Below are positions 54,821-63,809 of a DNA stretch of 64,000 bases, one piece after another. Each line of letters opens with the position of its first letter. Position 1 is the first letter of the stretch. The stretch is from Caulobacter sp. BP25 (GTDB lineage: Bacteria; Pseudomonadota; Alphaproteobacteria; Caulobacterales; Caulobacteraceae). Both the position numbers and the translations under genes were made by a program. The stretch spans positions 248,001-312,000 of the forward strand of contig NZ_PEGH01000017.1 of the NCBI RefSeq assembly GCF_002737755.1, given 5' to 3'. The notes beneath the pieces are model-generated. The model searched no databases. It was not told where the DNA came from and worked only from the letters and a program-made list of their open reading frames with translations.

Positions 54821-54946
54821 TCGCACACCCCCAAAATAAAATAGCCCGCTTCACTCTGAGTAGGGCACGGTCCGGTGTCAACCCGAGATACAGGCTTCGT
54901 CGAGCACGCCCGCCTGGATTGAAGCACCCCCGTTCCCGCGTAGAGA

Positions 54947-54976
54947 AAAGGCCCGGCGGTTTCCCGCCGGGCCTTT
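54947..54976 (-). terminator. Terminator of efp
   Basis: Perfect 13-bp stem AAAGGCCCGGCGG / CCGCCGGGCCTTT with a 4-base loop; on the minus strand followed by TCTCTA. Confidence 0.85.
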
Positions 54977-54999
54977 CCTGTTTCAGCGCTCCGAAGACT

Positions 55000-55566
55000 T
55001 TAGTCCTTGGCGCGTTCCTGATAGCTGTTGTCTTCCGTTAGGATGATCACCTTGGTGCCGACGGTGATGTACGGCGGGACGGTAGTCTTGACGCCGTTGC
55101 TGAGCACGGCCGGCTTATACGACGAGGACGCGGTCTGGCCCTTCACCGACGGCTCGGTGTCGACGATTTCCAGAACCACGGTGCGCGGCAGCTCGATGGC
55201 GATCGGCACGTCGTTGTGGGTCGACAGCTGAACCGTCATGTTCTCCTGCAGGTAGGGCGCGGCGTCGCCAATCACGTCTTCGGTCGCCACGAGTTGGTCG
55301 TAGGTCTCCGGGTTCATGAAGTGGAAGCCCTCGCCGTCCTGGTACAGGAAGGTGTGGTTACGCTGGTCGACGAAGGCGCGCTCGACCTGCTCGGTCGTGC
55401 GATAGCGCTCCGAAACCTTCACGCCGTCCGAGATGCGGCGCATGTTCAGCTGGGTCACCGGCGTGCCCTTGCCGGGGTGGATGTTGTCGACCGTCAAGAC
55501 GACATAGAGCTTGCCGTCCATGTCGACGACGGAGCCTTTGCGGAGCGAGCTGGCTGCGACCTTCAC
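55000..55566 (-). CDS. efp: Elongation factor P
   Basis: 188 residues from the GTG at 55566 (AAGGAACG ten bases upstream); the frame is open further upstream but that part overlaps the divergent gene region and has no homology. EF-P helps ribosomes through polyproline stretches. The three domains are complete; the modified Lys is in the loop [15 protein letters not shown]. The modification enzyme EpmA is encoded divergently right next to it. The C-terminal region ends in [13 protein letters not shown]. Confidence 0.97.
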   Translation of the reverse strand: MKVAASSLRKGSVVDMDGKLYVVLTVDNIHPGKGTPVTQLNMRRISDGVKVSERYRTTEQVERAFVDQRNHTFLYQDGEGFHFMNPETYDQLVATEDVIGDAAPYLQENMTVQLSTHNDVPIAIELPRTVVLEIVDTEPSVKGQTASSSYKPAVLSNGVKTTVPPYITVGTKVIILTEDNSYQERAKD

Positions 55567-55686
55567 GTAGTTACGTTCCTTGGTGGAAAGCGCGCGCGAG
55601 GCCGCGGGCGCGTTCGTGCTATTGATCCGTGAGCGCCCTCCTATAGCGAAAGGGCCGAAATCTCCAGTCTCTTCGGTTTTGAGCCC

Positions 55687-56733
55687 TTGCAGCACCCTTC
55701 CTCGACCTGGTGGCGCTCCGACGTCCACCAAGACCGCCGCCCCTTCCTGCTGGCCCGCAATCGGATCACCAAGGCCGTTAGGGCCTGGTTCGAGCGCCAA
55801 GGCTTCGAGGAGGTCGAGACGGCCGCCCTGCAGGTCTCACCGGGCGCCGAGGCGCATCTGCACGCCTTCGCCACCGAAGCCTTGAGCGCGGCTGGCGAGA
55901 CTACGCCCCTTTACCTGCACACCTCGCCCGAGTTCGCCTGCAAGAAGCTGCTCGCGGCGGGCGAGGAGAAGATCTTCAGCCTCGGCAAGGTTTGGCGCAA
56001 CCGCGAGCGCGGACCGCTGCACCACCCCGAGTTCACGATGCTGGAATGGTATCGCGCCGGAGCGGCCTATGAGACTTTGATGGACGACTGCGCCGCGCTG
56101 CTGACGCTGGCCGCGGAAACAGCGGGGACAAAGAGCTTCGGTTTTCGAGGTATGGCGTGCGATCCGTTCGCTCCGCCCGAGCGGCTGTCAGTGGCCGAGG
56201 CTTTTGAGCGCCATGCCGGCGTCGACCTTCTCTCTAGCGTGGCGTCGGACGGGGCGACAGACCGGAACGCTATAGCCGCCGCAGCCAGCGCGGCCAGCGT
56301 TCGCGTCGCCGAAGACGATACGTGGGCCGACATCTTCAGCCGGATCATCGTCGAGAAAGTCGAGCCACGCCTGGGCGCAGGCCGCCCGACGATCCTTTGC
56401 GAATACCCCATACCCGAAGCCGCCCTGGCGCGCCCCAAGGCCGCTGACCCGCGCGTGGCCGAGCGCTTCGAGCTCTATGCCTGCGGCGTCGAGCTGGCCA
56501 ACGCCTTCGGCGAACTGACCGATCCGGTCGAGCAGCGCCGTCGGTTCGTCATGGAAATGGATGAAAAGGCCAGGATCTACGGAGAGCGCCATCCGCTGGA
56601 CGAAGACTTTCTCGCCGCCCTCGCCCATATGCCCGAGGCCTCTGGATCGGCCCTGGGATTCGACCGCTTGGTCCTTCTAGCGACCGGCGCCCGGCGTATC
56701 GAAGATGTGCTGTGGACCCCCGTCGTGGGCTGA
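55687..56733 (+). CDS. epmA: EF-P lysine ligase (GenX/PoxA)
   Basis: 348 residues starting with TTG at 55687 ([31 protein letters not shown]). A class II lysyl-tRNA synthetase paralogue without the anticodon-binding domain. Motif 2 [29 protein letters not shown], then [19 protein letters not shown] and motif 3 [24 protein letters not shown] are visible. It attaches (R)-beta-lysine or lysine to EF-P. Divergent from efp with a 120-bp shared promoter region. No epmB (lysine 2,3-aminomutase) is in the window. Confidence 0.95.
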   Translation: MQHPSSTWWRSDVHQDRRPFLLARNRITKAVRAWFERQGFEEVETAALQVSPGAEAHLHAFATEALSAAGETTPLYLHTSPEFACKKLLAAGEEKIFSLGKVWRNRERGPLHHPEFTMLEWYRAGAAYETLMDDCAALLTLAAETAGTKSFGFRGMACDPFAPPERLSVAEAFERHAGVDLLSSVASDGATDRNAIAAAASAASVRVAEDDTWADIFSRIIVEKVEPRLGAGRPTILCEYPIPEAALARPKAADPRVAERFELYACGVELANAFGELTDPVEQRRRFVMEMDEKARIYGERHPLDEDFLAALAHMPEASGSALGFDRLVLLATGARRIEDVLWTPVVG

Positions 56734-56949
56734 ATAACGCGAAAAACTTTCGCGCCCCTCTTGAGTTTGACGGGTTTCCTCCCAAAGTCCTAGTTGCGGG
56801 CCGGGCCCCTCTGACGTCTCGACGCTTGCGTCGGCCGTGATGTCGGACCGCATCGAGTGCGCTCGATGCTGGGTCCTGGAGGCAGCTTCCCACCCCCAAG
56901 CCCCTTCGCCCCGGCATCGGCGCGCTCCCCAACAGAGGAGTGCAAACAG

Positions 56950-57135
56950 ATGCCCTTGATGAACGCTCAGCAGCTCCGCGCGGAAATCGCGCGCCTGGCC
57001 ATAGCCATGCGCGAGGAAAGCGCGCGGCCCAATCCGGACAAGGCCAAAATCCAAATCTGGAGCCTACGACGGCAGAGCCTCCAGGAGCGGCTCTGGACGA
57101 TCGAGCTGAACGCCGCCACCGCCCGATGGGCTTGA
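56950..57135 (+). CDS. Small hypothetical protein (61 aa)
   Basis: MPLMNAQQLRAEIARLAIAM from the ATG at 56950; AGAGGAG lies nine bases upstream. A single long charged helix of Ala/Arg/Glu/Leu character ends in a Trp-containing tail (ERLWTIELNAATARWA). No family recognised. It sits 46 bp before the TerB-like gene and could be in one operon with it. Confidence 0.6.
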   Translation: MPLMNAQQLRAEIARLAIAMREESARPNPDKAKIQIWSLRRQSLQERLWTIELNAATARWA

Positions 57136-57181
57136 GGCGACCTCAAAGCCCGTGGACAACGACAAAGACGAGGAAACGACC

Positions 57182-57616
57182 ATGAACACCGCCCCGCGCA
57201 AGGCGCTTGCGCCCACCGACGTCTGGACGCCTCGCCAATTGGAACAGCTCGACGCCGTGGTCGCGGCCTGCGCCCTGATCGCCCATGCCGACGGCGAGGT
57301 TTCCACCGAGGAGCGCGGCCGGATGCTAGATCGGATTCGCGGACAGTCCGGGCTGATCCCGTTCGGCGTGGATGATGTCCTTGAGGCGTTCGAGGCCCTG
57401 GACGCTCGTTTCGAGACCCGACCCGATGAAGCCCGCGCCGAAGCGGAAATGACCATCCGGCAGATCAAGGGCCGCGCCGAAGCCATCGAGGTCGCCGCCG
57501 CCGCCGTGGCGGTTTCGATCGCCGATGGCGGGCTTGAGGCGAACGAGCGGCAGGTCATTCTCGACATCTGCGCCTGGCTCGGCGTGCCAGCAGAGCGCTT
57601 CGACCTGGCGCACTGA
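57182..57616 (+). CDS. TerB-like (tellurite resistance) protein
   Basis: 144 residues from the ATG at 57182 (GAGGAAACGACC before it). The all-helical TerB domain is visible twice over: VVAACALIAHADGEVSTEERGRML and AAVAVSIADGGLEANERQVILDICAWLGV, each with an Asp-Gly-Glu type metal-binding loop (ADGEV; ADGGLE). TerB proteins bind divalent ions and are found in tellurite/stress systems, but single TerB genes have no defined role. Followed by a VIT-family metal transporter. Confidence 0.82.
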   Translation: MNTAPRKALAPTDVWTPRQLEQLDAVVAACALIAHADGEVSTEERGRMLDRIRGQSGLIPFGVDDVLEAFEALDARFETRPDEARAEAEMTIRQIKGRAEAIEVAAAAVAVSIADGGLEANERQVILDICAWLGVPAERFDLAH

Positions 57617-57696
57617 GCCCTTAGGCGTCCGCGACGCTTGACCCGGCAGAGCCTTGCGCGCCCTCCTTCCGGTCTGATCCGACCGAAAGGAACCCC

Positions 57697-58398
57697 ATGG
57701 CTCGGTTGAAGGCCCACGTCGAACGACACGCAGTATCGCGGATCGGATGGCTGCGCGCCGCCGTTCTGGGCGCAAATGACGGCATTGTCTCCACCGCCGC
57801 GCTGGTGGTCGGCGTCGCGGCGGCGGAGACTTCGCGCGGTGCGATCTTGTTGGCCGCCGGCGCCGGTCTTGTGGCCGGCGCGATGTCCATGGCGGCCGGT
57901 GAGTACGTCTCCGTCAGTTCGCAGGCCGACAGCGAAGCCGCCGATCTTACGCGCGAGCGGCAGGAACTGGCGACCCGCCCCGAAGAAGAGCTGGACGAGA
58001 TGACCGCGATCTATGTCGCGCGTGGCCTGACGCCGGACCTCGCCCGACAGGTTGCTGTCCAGCTAAACGCTGGCGATGCACTGGCCGCCCATGCGCGCGA
58101 CGAACTTGGTATTTCAGAGCACCTGACCGCGCGTCCGGTTCAGGCGGCCCTGACCTCGGCGGCCACCTTCGCCTTGGGCGCGGCCATGCCGCTAATCGTT
58201 ACCGTGATCGCGCCCCAGGGGACGATGATCCCCGTGGTGACGATCGCCACGTTGGCGGCTCTGGGAGTCCTGGGCTGGCTCGGAGCCTGGGCCGGCGGCG
58301 CTCCGCCGCTGAAGTCCGTGATCCGCGTGACGTTCTGGGGCGCTCTGGCTCTGGCGGCCACGGCCCTGATCGGCAAGGTCTTCGGCGCGGTCGTCTAG
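57697..58398 (+). CDS. VIT1/CCC1-family iron/manganese transporter
   Basis: 233 residues. Five hydrophobic segments; the N-terminal signature GWLRAAVLGANDGIVSTAALVVGVAAAE and MSMAAGEYVSVSSQADSEAADL are hallmarks of vacuolar-iron-transporter-like proteins. The cytoplasmic metal-binding helical part has RELAT-like RQELATRPEEELDEMTAIYVARG. It exports Fe2+ or Mn2+ from the cytoplasm. The nearby TerB-like gene suggests a shared metal-stress context, by inference. Confidence 0.92.
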   Translation: MARLKAHVERHAVSRIGWLRAAVLGANDGIVSTAALVVGVAAAETSRGAILLAAGAGLVAGAMSMAAGEYVSVSSQADSEAADLTRERQELATRPEEELDEMTAIYVARGLTPDLARQVAVQLNAGDALAAHARDELGISEHLTARPVQAALTSAATFALGAAMPLIVTVIAPQGTMIPVVTIATLAALGVLGWLGAWAGGAPPLKSVIRVTFWGALALAATALIGKVFGAVV

Positions 58399-58399
58399 G

Positions 58400-58834
58400 C
58401 TAGACCGGCAATGGCCGCGGCTTGCGGTGCTCGTCGATGGCCACGAAGGTGAAAACGCCTTCGGTCACCTTGTGCGCCTGTTCGCCGTCGCGCCGGCGGC
58501 GCCAAGCCTCAACCGCCACCTTGATCGAGGTGCGGCCGGTATGGACGACCTTGGCGAACAGGCTGACCTCGTCGCCGACAAAAACGGGGCTGATGAAGGT
58601 CATGCCGTCGATGGCGATGGTCGCGCAGCGGCCCGCCGCGCGGTGGAAGGCGATCGAGGCGGCCGCGAGGTCCATCTGGGACAGCAGCCAGCCGCCGAAG
58701 ATATCGCCCTCGGGATTGGTGTCGGACGGCATGGCGATGGCGCGCAGCACCGGCGCCTCGTGCGGCCACTCGGCCTTTTCCCAGGCCTTGGCGAGGGTCT
58801 CGGCCCGCTGGTCCGTCGGAACGCTGTCGTTCAC
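58400..58834 (-). CDS. Acyl-CoA thioesterase (YciA type)
   Basis: 144 residues, hot-dog fold. The YciA/ACOT signature is clear: RAIAMPSDTNPEGDIFGGWLLSQMDLAA, then ATIAIDGMTFISPVFVGDEVSLFAKVVHTGRTSIKVAVEAW. It hydrolyses acyl-CoAs. The catalytic Asp is in the SQMDLA segment. Three bases separate it from the zinc-finger gene on the same strand, so both are probably in one transcript. Confidence 0.93.
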   Translation of the reverse strand: MNDSVPTDQRAETLAKAWEKAEWPHEAPVLRAIAMPSDTNPEGDIFGGWLLSQMDLAAASIAFHRAAGRCATIAIDGMTFISPVFVGDEVSLFAKVVHTGRTSIKVAVEAWRRRRDGEQAHKVTEGVFTFVAIDEHRKPRPLPV

Positions 58835-58837
58835 GGC

Positions 58838-59122
58838 TTAGTGGCCGCCAGCGCCTTCGTAGACGCCAGGCGCCTGCAGCTCGCTCTCGTCGCCCTCGCC
58901 CGTCGCGGCGACGAAGCGGCGGTCGCAGTAGGGGCAGTCAACAAAGCCGGCCGCGCCCATCTCCAGCCAGACGCGCGGATGACCCAAGGCGCCGCCGACG
59001 CCCTCGCAGGCGATGCGGTGCGAGCGGACGGTAATCGTCTCCGGCGCGGGACCGGCGATCGCCGCCGGGTCCATGGCGGTCGGAACGGTCGCGTTGGCGG
59101 TCGGGGTCTTGGCCTTGGCCAT
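58838..59122 (-). CDS. CHCC zinc-finger protein
   Basis: 94 residues. The zf-CHCC pattern is visible: IACEGVGGALGHPRVWLEM (Cys and His) then GFVDCPYCDRRFV (Cys-x2-Cys). Such domains resemble the mitochondrial complex I subunit NDUFS6. In alphaproteobacteria the protein is a candidate complex I-associated factor. The N-terminus is Thr/Ala/Pro-rich and disordered. Confidence 0.88.
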   Translation of the reverse strand: MAKAKTPTANATVPTAMDPAAIAGPAPETITVRSHRIACEGVGGALGHPRVWLEMGAAGFVDCPYCDRRFVAATGEGDESELQAPGVYEGAGGH

Positions 59123-59273
59123 CTTCGGAGTCCTCGAATTCGGATCGCAGCCTTGGCGTTACCGCGAACGAGGCATACCTATGCGACGCCGAAAGGCGCC
59201 GTCAATCGACGCGCACCGCCTGAGGCCCTTCTGGCGGCGTTTCCGCCCTCGCCGTTTGCAATCTGGACGATCC

Positions 59274-60236
59274 ATGGACCTGCCCGCCTACGCCATCGAA
59301 GCTGAAGGCCTCTACAAGACCTACGCCGCCACCAAGACCTCGCCGGAGAAGAGGGCCCTCAATGGCGTCGACCTGAAGGTCCCCCGGGGCTCGATCTTCG
59401 GTCTCCTGGGTCCAAACGGCGCCGGCAAGTCGACCTTCATCAATATTCTGGCCGGTCTGGTCCGCAAGAGCTCTGGAACGGTTCGGATTTGGGACCGCGA
59501 CATCGACCAGCGACCGCGCGACGCCCGTGCGGCCATTGGCGTGGTGCCCCAGGAACTGGCGGCGGACGTCTTCTTTACCCCGCGCGAGTCCCTGGAAGTT
59601 CAGGCTGGGTTCTACGGCGTGCCCAAGCGCGAGCGTCGCACCGACGAGTTGCTCAACGCGCTTGGACTGGGCGACAAGGCCAACGCCTATGTGCGGCAAC
59701 TTTCCGGAGGCATGAAGCGCCGCCTGATGGTCGCCAAGGCCATGGTCCACCAGCCGCCCGTACTTATCCTCGATGAACCCACCGCTGGCGTCGACGTCGA
59801 GCTGCGGCGCCAGCTCTGGCAGTACGTGACCGGCCTCAACGAGCTGGGCGTCACCATCGTCCTGACCACCCACTATCTGGAAGAAGCACAAGAGCTGTGC
59901 GACCAGATCGCGATCATCAATCGCGGCGAGGTGGTGGCCTGCGAGCCGACCGGGACGCTGCTGCGCCGCATGGACAGCCGCAACGTCGTGGTGACGCCAG
60001 AGCAGCCGGTGACTGCGGCGCCGGTCCTGGTGGGCTTCGAGACCAAGCTGCGCGCGGGCGGCGCCTTCGCGGTCAGCTACCGCACCGGCCAGTCCAGCGT
60101 CGAGCAGGTGCTCGCGGCGGTACGAGCCAGTGGCTTGCTGATCAAGGATATCGCCACCGAAGACCCCGACCTTGAGGACGTCTTCGTCGCCCTCACCTAT
60201 GGCGATCCAAACGCGGCCGATCCGACCAAAGACTAG
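59274..60236 (+). CDS. ABC transporter ATP-binding protein (ABC-2 export type)
   Basis: 320 residues from the ATG at 59274 (MDLPAYAIEAEGLYKTYAAT); the open frame further upstream is a shadow. Walker A GPNGAGKST, Q-loop VVPQEL, signature LSGGMKRRLMVAKA, Walker B LILDEPTAGVD and the H-loop THYLEEAQELC are all present. A C-terminal extension (about 235-320) ends DVFVALTYGDPNA, typical of CcmA/NatA-type exporters. No ABC-2 permease follows, so the partner must be elsewhere. Confidence 0.93.
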   Translation: MDLPAYAIEAEGLYKTYAATKTSPEKRALNGVDLKVPRGSIFGLLGPNGAGKSTFINILAGLVRKSSGTVRIWDRDIDQRPRDARAAIGVVPQELAADVFFTPRESLEVQAGFYGVPKRERRTDELLNALGLGDKANAYVRQLSGGMKRRLMVAKAMVHQPPVLILDEPTAGVDVELRRQLWQYVTGLNELGVTIVLTTHYLEEAQELCDQIAIINRGEVVACEPTGTLLRRMDSRNVVVTPEQPVTAAPVLVGFETKLRAGGAFAVSYRTGQSSVEQVLAAVRASGLLIKDIATEDPDLEDVFVALTYGDPNAADPTKD

Positions 60237-60489
60237 TCAGCGCGCATTCAACGGGACCGAAGGCGGCGAACGCGCTTGCCAGTCCCGCCACGCCACGCCA
60301 GCTTCGCCACGATTTGCGTTAGAGGGCGGCGGCGATGCGTCTGGTGGGGTTTTTGGTGACGCCGCTGAAAGATACCCTCGCCGCGCCTTGCCTGCGGCGC
60401 CGCGCGCGCTGGTCCCCCGAAATCGGCGTGCACGGGGATCGGTACGAGATAGTTACGCCTAACATGGCGACCATCGGGGGCGCGGCGAA

Positions 60490-61805
60490 ATGATCGAGCG
60501 TATGTTCAAACTGTCGGCGCAGGGGACCTCGGTGCGCACCGAGATGCTGGCGGGCTTCACCACCTTCCTGACCATGGCCTACATCGTGATCGTCAATCCG
60601 ACGATCCTCGGCCAGGCGGGCATGCCCGTCGCCGCCGTCGCCGCCGCGACCTGCCTGGCCGCTGGCTTCGGCAGCATCATGATGGGGCTCATCGCCAATT
60701 ATCCGATCGCGCTCGCGCCGGGCATGGGCCTCAACGCCTATTTTACCTTCACCGTGGTCAAGGGCATGGGCCTGCCGTGGGAAACGGCGCTGGGCTGCGT
60801 GTTCCTGTCCGGCGTCGCCTTCCTGGTGCTGACGGTAGCCGGCATCCGGCAACTGATCGTCGGTGCCATCCCTCGGCCGCTATTTTCCGCCGTCGCTGCG
60901 GGGTCGGACTGTTCATCGCCTTCATCGGCCTCAAGGAAGCGGGGATCATCGTGGCCGATCCGGCCACCACCGTGGCGATGGGCGACCTGACCAAGCCCAA
61001 CGCCGCTCTCGCGATCCTGGGCCTTCTCGTGATGGGCGCGCTTATGGTCTGGCGGGTGAAAGGCGCGATTCTGATCGGCATCCTGGTCGCCGCCGTCGCG
61101 GCGTGGTCGCTGGGCCTGGCGAAGATCGCTCCTGGCGACTACGGGCTGGCCGCCCTCACGGCGACGGCTTTCAAGCTCGATGTTCCCGCCGCGCTCCACC
61201 TGAACGGCGGCATGGGGATGGCCCTGGCCGAGGTCATCTTTGTCTTCCTGTTCGTCGACCTGTTCGACAATGTCGGCACCCTTGTCGCCGTGACGAAAAA
61301 GGCAGGCCTTGTCCAACCGGACGGAACGATACCGCGCCTCAATCGGATCCTGACGGCGGACTCGATCGCGACAATTGGTGGTTCGCTGGCCGGCACCTCG
61401 ACGGTGGTGAGCTATATCGAGAGCGCCTCGGGCGTCGCCGCCGGCGGTCGCACGGGCCTGACGGCGATCGTGGTCGGCGTCCTGTTCCTCGTCACCCTGT
61501 TCTTCGCTCCTTGGGTTCAGGCGATCCCGGCCGCGGCCACGGCGCCGGCCCTGATCATTGTCGGCTCGATGATGATCGGCGCGCTGGTCGACGTAGACTG
61601 GGAAGATCCGGGCGTGGCGATTCCGGCGTTCCTGACGGTGATCGCCATCCCGTTGACCTTCTCGATCGCCAATGGCCTAGCCTTTGGGATCACCGCCTAT
61701 GCCGGACTCAAGCTAGCGCGGGGCCAGGCTCGCAAAGGCGACTGGCTGCTATTCGTGCTGGCGGCCCTCTTCGTCGCCCGCTTTATCTACATGGGGGCGG
61801 CGTAA
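60490..61805 (+). pseudogene. NCS2-family purine permease, frame broken in a G-run
   Basis: Two overlapping frames make one AzgA-type guanine/hypoxanthine permease of about 438 residues. The first frame (MIERMFKLSAQGTSVRTEML) covers the start and PTILGQAG / APGMGLNAYFTFTVVKGMG; the second continues GLFIAFIGLKEAGIIVADPATT, LFVDLFDNVGTLVAV and SYIESASGVAAGGRTGL to the end. The break is at four Gs (60900-60903): five would read A-A-G-V-G-L-F. The rest is intact, so a sequencing error is as likely as a real mutation. Confidence 0.85.
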
Positions 61806-61872
61806 GCCGCTCCCCGCAAGACCGTTTGCGCCGAGCCCACCTTTCGGCTAAGACCCGCTTCCCGCAAGGGAT

Positions 61873-61949
61873 GCACCCGTAGCTCAGCTGGATAGAGCGT
61901 TGCCCTCCGAAGGCAAAGGTCACACGTTCGAATCGTGTCGGGTGCGCCA
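61873..61949 (+). tRNA. tRNA-Arg (anticodon CCG)
   Basis: 77 bases. Acceptor stem GCACCCG / CGGGTGC, D arm GCTC-AGCTGGATA-GAGC, anticodon stem TTGCC/GGCAA with loop CTCCGAA (anticodon CCG, reads CGG), T arm ACACG-TTCGAAT-CGTGT, discriminator G and encoded CCA. Confidence 0.96.
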
Positions 61950-62282
61950 GCGGCTTCTCTGAAAATTCTGATGATCGTAACGCCTCTGAGGCGCGGACAT
62001 CCGCCCGCGAGCGCCATGGCTCACGGACGGAATCCCCCACCTGCGGCTGAGGGGCGGGGCGGCAGTGATTAACCGCCGTCCTCAGCCACCGGTACGGCTT
62101 GCGTATTGCCTATATCCTTCAGGACGGCGGACAAGCCTGAAGGACCGTCGCCGAGGCGGGTGGCGATCATGTCCCTCTAGCTGGACACTAGCAGGGGGCA
62201 CGGGCGGGGCCGACGGCGCGGTGTCTCATTTTGTTTACATGGCGTCTCAATCTCGCGAAGCAGCGTTCAGCGAACCGACACG
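61950..62282. other. Intergenic region after tRNA-Arg, no gene seen
   Basis: No convincing reading frame. GTCCTCAGCC and similar short inverted stretches occur (for example CTTCAGGACGGCGG near 62120), but nothing recognisable. Confidence 0.4.
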
Positions 62283-62311
62283 AAAAAGGCGTGGCGGTCG
62301 CCCGCCACGCC
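62283..62311 (-). terminator. Terminator of the polysaccharide-export gene
   Basis: Perfect 10-bp stem GGCGTGGCGG / CCGCCACGCC with a 4-base loop; on the minus strand followed by TTTTTCG. Confidence 0.9.
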
Positions 62312-62337
62312 CCATTTTCAACGTCGCTCAGCAAAGA

Positions 62338-62934
62338 TCAGAAGAAGCGCTCACCGATACGGATGGTGTCGCCCGGCGCCACGACGATCGACGGCGTCAG
62401 TTCGCTCTTGTTTTCCGTCGTCTCGCCGTTGTGCTTGATCCAGACGTTTTTCTTGTCGGCGCGGTAGGTGAAACCGCCAGCAGTCGCCACCGCGTTGAGG
62501 ACCGTCAGGCCCGAGGTATACGGATAGGTGCCAGGCTTCTCGACTTCGCCCAGGATGTAGAACGGCCGGAAGGTCAGGACCTCGGCGCTGACACGCGGAT
62601 CCTTCAAATAGCCATCGCTGAGCGCCCGTTGAACGGCCTGCTGGAATTGGCCAACGGTCATGCCGCCCGCCTTGATTTCGCCGATCAGCGGCAATGACAT
62701 CAGGCCGCTGCCGGTCACGAAGAACTCGCCGGAAAGCGAAGGCTCCCCATAAACCGTGACCCGGACCTTATCCGCAGGCCCGAGCAGGTAATCCATGGAC
62801 TGCGCTGGCGCGACGCCGGGCGCGCTTGGAGAAACGACCTGGGCATGTGCGATGCCGGTCATGGCGCCGAACGTCATGAACACCGCCAGCGCCAACATGG
62901 AGAGGGCGCGAGAGAGTTTCGGAACACCGATCAT
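62338..62934 (-). CDS. Wza-like polysaccharide export protein
   Basis: 198 residues from the ATG at 62934 (MIGVPKLSRALSM). Signal peptide with GIAHAQ cleavage; no lipobox Cys. Poly_export domain: DYLLGPADKVRVTVYGEPSLSGEFFVTG and LIGEIKAGGMTVGQFQQAVQ, then an SLBB domain (FYILGEVEKPGTYPYTSGLTVLNAVATAGGFTYRA). It helps form the outer-membrane path for capsule or exopolysaccharide. With the metallophosphatase upstream, it resembles the C. crescentus capsule locus. Confidence 0.9.
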   Translation of the reverse strand: MIGVPKLSRALSMLALAVFMTFGAMTGIAHAQVVSPSAPGVAPAQSMDYLLGPADKVRVTVYGEPSLSGEFFVTGSGLMSLPLIGEIKAGGMTVGQFQQAVQRALSDGYLKDPRVSAEVLTFRPFYILGEVEKPGTYPYTSGLTVLNAVATAGGFTYRADKKNVWIKHNGETTENKSELTPSIVVAPGDTIRIGERFF

Positions 62935-63020
62935 TGCGAAGCTTCTCACCTTGAGACTTACAAGACGTAGAGATTGGAATTGCACATTGCACGTGACCGC
63001 CTGATGAACAAGGCGAAGCC

Positions 63021-63809
63021 TCAGGTCGGGCGCGCTTTACTGAACTGGATGATCTGAGGCGCACCGCCGTCAAGTCTTACAGACGTGAGCACGCCAGTCG
63101 CATAGGCGCCAGTATCGACGTTGATCCGTCCGCGTCCGATGAAAACCTCCTCCACCGGCGTATGGCCATGCACGATCGTGGCGTCCAGGCCGTGAGGGTT
63201 GTCCAGGAATTCATTGCGGATCCAAAGCAGATCGGCGGGGACCTGGCGCTCCAAGGGCAGGCCTGGGCGCACGCCGGCATGGACAAAGACGTGATCGCCG
63301 TAAACGACCATCAGCTCAAGCTGGCGAAGAAAAGCCTCGTGCGACGGCGGAAACGCCTCCCGGAACGCCAGACGGGTCTGCTCCCAGACCTCGGGCTCCG
63401 CCCGCCCCACGGGTCGCTGCACGCCGTAAGAGGCCATGGTCTCGCCGCCGCCGTATTCCACCCAAGATGGGCCGGCCATCGGGTCGTCCAAGAAGTGCAG
63501 CAACGTCTCCTCGTGGTTACCCATGAGGGCCCGCAATTCGAAACGCCCTTCGGCCGATTGTTGACGCAAATCGATCAATCGGTCGATCACGGCCGCCGAA
63601 TGCGGCCCCCTGTCAATGTAATCGCCCAGCATGATCAAGACCGGTCGATCGTCGCGGCCCAGCGCGCGGAAATCCGCCGTCATACGCTCGACCAGACCGT
63701 CCAGAAGATCGAGCCGACCATGCACGTCCCCCACGGCATAGAGCAGCCGTCCATCAGTGGACGCGGCGCGCTGAAGGGACTGCTTTGGTCGAAAAAGAGA
63801 CTTGAACAT
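63021..63809 (-). CDS. Calcineurin-type metallophosphatase (PrpA/ApaH-like)
   Basis: 262 residues from the ATG at 63809 (MFKSLFRPKQSLQRA); the frame is open upstream to 63926. The five metallophosphoesterase motifs are in order: GDVHGRLDLL, GDYIDRGPHS, GNHEETLL, VHAGVRPGLPL and VHGHTP. It may dephosphorylate proteins (Ser/Thr) or cleave diadenosine polyphosphates. A metallophosphatase at this place is known in the C. crescentus capsule cluster (from knowledge of the genus). It has the same direction as the export gene, 86 bp away. Confidence 0.88.
   Translation of the reverse strand: MFKSLFRPKQSLQRAASTDGRLLYAVGDVHGRLDLLDGLVERMTADFRALGRDDRPVLIMLGDYIDRGPHSAAVIDRLIDLRQQSAEGRFELRALMGNHEETLLHFLDDPMAGPSWVEYGGGETMASYGVQRPVGRAEPEVWEQTRLAFREAFPPSHEAFLRQLELMVVYGDHVFVHAGVRPGLPLERQVPADLLWIRNEFLDNPHGLDATIVHGHTPVEEVFIGRGRINVDTGAYATGVLTSVRLDGGAPQIIQFSKARPT

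Noticed and set aside
60490..61805. Programmed ribosomal frameshift in the NCS2 gene
   Set aside because: No slippery heptamer, pseudoknot or Shine-Dalgarno-like stimulator is visible at the break; the family has no such precedent. A lost base in a G-run explains the data more simply.
61873..61949. tRNA-Arg as an integration site of a mobile element
   Set aside because: The 3' end of the tRNA is not repeated elsewhere in the window and no integrase gene is nearby.
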